In this document: positions 61,674-64,000 of the stretch, in pieces
Layout: each line of letters starts with the position of its first letter
Position numbering within the stretch: position 1 is the first letter of the stretch
NCBI RefSeq assembly: GCF_010119195.1
Contig: NZ_WRXL01000004.1
Span: 62,001 to 126,000, forward strand
Length of the DNA stretch: 64,000 nt
Direction of reading: 5' to 3'
DNA from: Haloarcula salina
GTDB taxonomy: Archaea; Halobacteriota; Halobacteria; Halobacteriales; Haloarculaceae
Made by a program: the position numbers and the translations under genes
Notes under the pieces: model-generated
Databases searched by the model: none
Told to the model about the DNA's origin: nothing
The model's input: the letters and a program-made list of their open reading frames with translations, nothing else

Positions 61674-63140
61674 ATGAGCGCAGCCAGCGGCATCACGATG
61701 GCGTCCATGTCGACGTACGCCATCCTCGGGTGTGGGAGCGTCGGCCACGCCGTGGCGGAGGAACTCGTCGAGGAGGGCAAGGACGTCCTCATCCTCGACG
61801 CCGACGAGGGGCGAGTCGAGGCGTTACGTGACCAGGACCTCAACGCACAGCAGGCCGACATCGCCGAGATGGACGTCGTCGAGACGGTCGCCGACCGCGA
61901 CGTCGTTCTCATCATGTCGCCCGACGTGAGTGCCAACGCCGAGGCGGTGCGGAACATCCGCGAGTCCGGCGGCGAGCAGTTCATCGTCGCCCGCGCGGAC
62001 GACCCGGTCTCGGCCGACGAACTCACCGAACTCGGCGCGGACGTGGTCATCAATCCCTCCGCGGTCATCGCGGACTCGGCCCTGCGGGCCCTCGAAACGG
62101 GCGAGCTTGAGTACAAGGCCTCGCAGCTCGGCGACGTGATCGACGGGACCGAAGACCGCATGGGTATCCTCATCCATCGGTCGCCGGACCCGGACTCCAT
62201 CGCCTCGGCGGCGGCGCTGCGAGCCATCGCCGAGAGCCGCGACGTGGAGGCCGACATCATCTACGAGGGGGAGATCGGCCACCAGGAGAACCGCGCGTTC
62301 GTGAACCTCCTCGGCATCGAACTGACCTCGAGCGAGGAAGTGGACTTCGACGCGTACGACACGTTCGCCCTGGTGGACGTGGCCAAGGGCGGCGAACCCG
62401 ACATCGACGTCGTCGACATCGTCATCGACCACTACGAACACGAGCACGAGTACGACCACGACGCCACGTTCTCGGACATCCGGCCGAACATCTCCGCCAC
62501 CTCGACCATCCTGACGAAGTACATCCAGGAACTCGACCTCAGCCTCGACCAGAGCGTCGCGACCGCGCTCCTGTACGGCATCCGCGCCGAGACGCTCGAC
62601 TTCAAGCGCGACACGACGCCCGCGGACCTCACCGCCGCCGCCTACCTCTATCCGTTCGCCGACCACGACACGCTCGAACAGGTCGAATCGCCGTCGATGA
62701 GTCCCGAGACGCTCGACGTGCTCGCCGAGGCCATCCGCAACCGCGAGGTCCAGGGCAGTCACCTCGTCTCGAACGCGGGGTTCATCCGCGACCGCGACGC
62801 GCTCGCACAGGCCGCACAGCACCTCCTGAACCTCGAAGGCATCACGACCACGGCCGTCTTCGCCATCGCCGACGACACCATCTACCTCGCCGCCCGCTCG
62901 AAGGACATCCGGATGAACATCGGGAAGGTCCTCTCGGACGCCTTCGGCGACATGGGCGAGACCGCCGGGCACTCGACGGACGCCAGCGTCGAGATTCCGC
63001 TCGGCATCTTCACCGGGCTGGACACGAGCGACGACAATCGCGACACGCTGTTAGAACTCACGGAAGAAGCGGTCAAGCGAAAGCTGTTCGAGGCGATGGG
63101 CGTCGACAGTTCGAGCGGCGAGAGTTCGAACGGCAGCTAG
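61674..63140 (+). CDS. TrkA-N domain fused to DHH/DHHA1 phosphoesterase
   Basis: 488 residues (in-frame ATGs at codons 9 and 12 are alternatives). Residues 12-130 are a Rossmann TrkA-N/RCK domain with GCGSVG (19-24) and ILDADEGRVEAL. Then a DHH domain (ILIHRSPDPDSIASAAALRA, DTFALVDVAKGGEPD, DIVIDHYEHEHEYDH, RAETLDFKRDTTPADL) and a DHHA1 end (RDRDALAQAAQHLLNLEGIT, IYLAARSKDIRMNIGKVL). The DHH type cleaves small phosphodiesters (cyclic di-nucleotides, nanoRNA). The Rossmann part may sense NAD(H) or a cyclic nucleotide. Ends by overlapping the convergent PRC-barrel gene by four bases. Confidence 0.88.
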   Translation: MSAASGITMASMSTYAILGCGSVGHAVAEELVEEGKDVLILDADEGRVEALRDQDLNAQQADIAEMDVVETVADRDVVLIMSPDVSANAEAVRNIRESGGEQFIVARADDPVSADELTELGADVVINPSAVIADSALRALETGELEYKASQLGDVIDGTEDRMGILIHRSPDPDSIASAAALRAIAESRDVEADIIYEGEIGHQENRAFVNLLGIELTSSEEVDFDAYDTFALVDVAKGGEPDIDVVDIVIDHYEHEHEYDHDATFSDIRPNISATSTILTKYIQELDLSLDQSVATALLYGIRAETLDFKRDTTPADLTAAAYLYPFADHDTLEQVESPSMSPETLDVLAEAIRNREVQGSHLVSNAGFIRDRDALAQAAQHLLNLEGITTTAVFAIADDTIYLAARSKDIRMNIGKVLSDAFGDMGETAGHSTDASVEIPLGIFTGLDTSDDNRDTLLELTEEAVKRKLFEAMGVDSSSGESSNGS

Positions 63141-63442
63141 GCCGGGACTTCCTCTTCTTCGCCGTCGGTGTCGGGCTGTCGGAGCCGCTCGACGATGTCG
63201 CTGACGATGACCACGTCGCCGACGGCCTGAACCCAGCGGTAGGGGATGATGACGCCGCGGGCCTTTCGGACTTCGTCGTCGAACAGTTCCGTGTTGAGCT
63301 GGTGGAGCGCCAGCCCCGTGACTTCCTGCCGGTCGAGTTCGAGCCGCAGGTCTTCGACCTCACCCACGAACACGCCGTTTTTCGAGTAGACCTCCCGGCC
63401 CACCAGGGCCGTGATCTCCTGTGGTAAATTCTCCGTTCCCAT
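63137..63442 (-). CDS. PRC-barrel domain protein
   Basis: 101 residues from ATG 63442. QEITALVGREVYSKNGVFVG and EVEDLRLELDRQEVTGLALH make the PRC-barrel strands, then IIPYRWVQAVGDVVIVSDIV and an acidic end. Stand-alone archaeal PRC-barrels are linked to RNA metabolism and, in haloarchaea, to cell-division factors (CdpB type). Start supported by a TATA box at the right distance. Its stop overlaps that of the DHH gene on the other strand (CTAG). Confidence 0.85.
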   Translation of the reverse strand: MGTENLPQEITALVGREVYSKNGVFVGEVEDLRLELDRQEVTGLALHQLNTELFDDEVRKARGVIIPYRWVQAVGDVVIVSDIVERLRQPDTDGEEEEVPA

Positions 63443-63464
63443 ACGCGTCCGGTCGGTCGGGCGG

Positions 63465-63472
63465 TTTATAAA
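63465..63472 (-). promoter_or_regulatory. TATA box of the PRC-barrel gene
   Basis: TTTATAAA lies 23-30 bases before ATG 63442, as expected for a leaderless transcript. The rest of the gap to 63714 shows no gene. Confidence 0.6.
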
Positions 63473-63714
63473 GTTTCTTTGCTGACCGCTCGTGTCAGCG
63501 ACGCGACTATCGAGTCGGTCGGAACCATCGGTACTTCGACGTGTCGACAAGTCCATCCCACCGCGCAGAAACGTAGCGTGTGGGTACCGTACCACCCCCA
63601 CGGGTTCCCCACAGGATAGTACTCTCGATACCGACATATTAATCGACTGGTGAAATTCCCAGGTTTGATACCGTCCACCACAACGCTCATCTCTCTGCTG
63701 GCGTACCTGTCGGT

Positions 63715-64000
63715 ATGCCTTCGCTGGTGGTCCACTACGCGTTCGTGGGGCTGCTCGCCGCGACGCTGCTGGGCGCGGCGTTCGACAAGCGCTCGCTCCT
63801 GCTGTCCCTCCTGGTCGTGACGTTCCCGGACGTCGACGCGTTCATCGGCCTGTACTTCCAGGTCGGCCATCGGGCCGCGACGACGAACCTCGTCATCCCA
63901 GCCGCCATGGCGCTCGTCATCGCCGCGGACCTGTACGTCAGGGAGGAGTCCTATATCAGGGGGCGCTGGGGCGCGTACGGCGTCCGCGTCGCGTGGTTCT
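63715..64000 (+). CDS. Membrane-bound metal-dependent hydrolase (YdjM/DUF457-like), partial
   Basis: Open to the window edge, 95 codons seen from ATG 63715. SLVVHYAFVGLLAATLLGAA, LLSLLVVTFPDVDAF and VGHRAATTNLVIPAAMALVI fit the YdjM-type hydrolase family: His near the start, the Pro-Asp-Val-Asp motif and His-Arg-Ala in the second helix are the metal ligands of the family. Two or more hydrophobic helices. The C-terminal part is missing. Confidence 0.75.
   Translation, partial: MPSLVVHYAFVGLLAATLLGAAFDKRSLLLSLLVVTFPDVDAFIGLYFQVGHRAATTNLVIPAAMALVIAADLYVREESYIRGRWGAYGVRVAWF

Overview
The window reads as chromosome of an extremely halophilic archaeon (class Halobacteria). Supporting signs are a very G+C-rich sequence, acidic proteins, tightly packed ATGA/GTGA-overlapping operons, TATA-like boxes about 25-35 nt before leaderless starts, Tat-type lipoprotein signals (twin Arg plus lipobox), a PGF-CTERM tail, an intron-containing tRNA-Trp, Cdc48, a GHMP-type shikimate kinase and many small zinc-ribbon or membrane proteins typical of haloarchaea. 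I cannot fix the genus.

Layout. 1-4.1 kb: end of a PGF-CTERM surface protein, a small membrane protein, a beta-propeller lipoprotein, a Gly/Met-rich protein and an acyl-CoA synthetase. 4.3-14.5 kb: menaquinone synthesis genes menA-menC-menE (plus strand), menB, and menF-menD (minus strand), interleaved with an NRDE protein, a winged-helix regulator and a J-domain membrane protein. 14.7-19.1 kb: ribbon-helix-helix and UPF0058 proteins, an Lrp-like regulator, an enoyl-CoA hydratase, a photolyase and superoxide dismutase. 19.2-24.7 kb: a Liv-type ABC importer (livHMGF) facing a convergent substrate-binding protein whose two halves are in swapped order, a circular permutant. 25-39.9 kb: membrane-anchored winged-helix protein, tRNA-Glu, CinA-like protein, NAD kinase, PhoU-AbrB, WHy/LEA14 protein, nitrilase, DUF4349 and HTTM proteins, Cdc48, shikimate kinase and chorismate mutase.

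39.9-41.96 kb: a roughly 2-kb, more A/T-rich insert (Bat-type regulator plus metallo-beta-lactamase fold protein) bracketed by a 19-nt direct repeat of the chorismate mutase 3' end. 42-54.8 kb: HemG-like flavodoxin, beta-carbonic anhydrase, then a long minus-strand operon (binding protein, hyuA, hyuB, MFS carrier, livHMGF) that looks like a combined uptake and ATP-dependent amide/hydantoin-ring hydrolysis unit. It has two inverted repeats in its promoter region and a ribbon-helix-helix regulator upstream.

54.9-64 kb: a frameshifted DoxX gene, tRNA-Trp with a 107-nt intron, zinc-ribbon proteins, IMP dehydrogenase, an acetyltransferase, a small membrane gene split by a palindromic MITE (a second copy lies near 43.4 kb), a stepwise array of tRNA-Lys 3'-end fragments ending in the intact tRNA-Lys, a TrkA-N/DHH phosphoesterase, a PRC-barrel protein and the start of a membrane metal-dependent hydrolase.

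The strongest candidate for something undescribed is the circularly permuted binding protein at 19279-20667. The canonical paralogue at 52687-54054 gives an in-window reference for the normal domain order.
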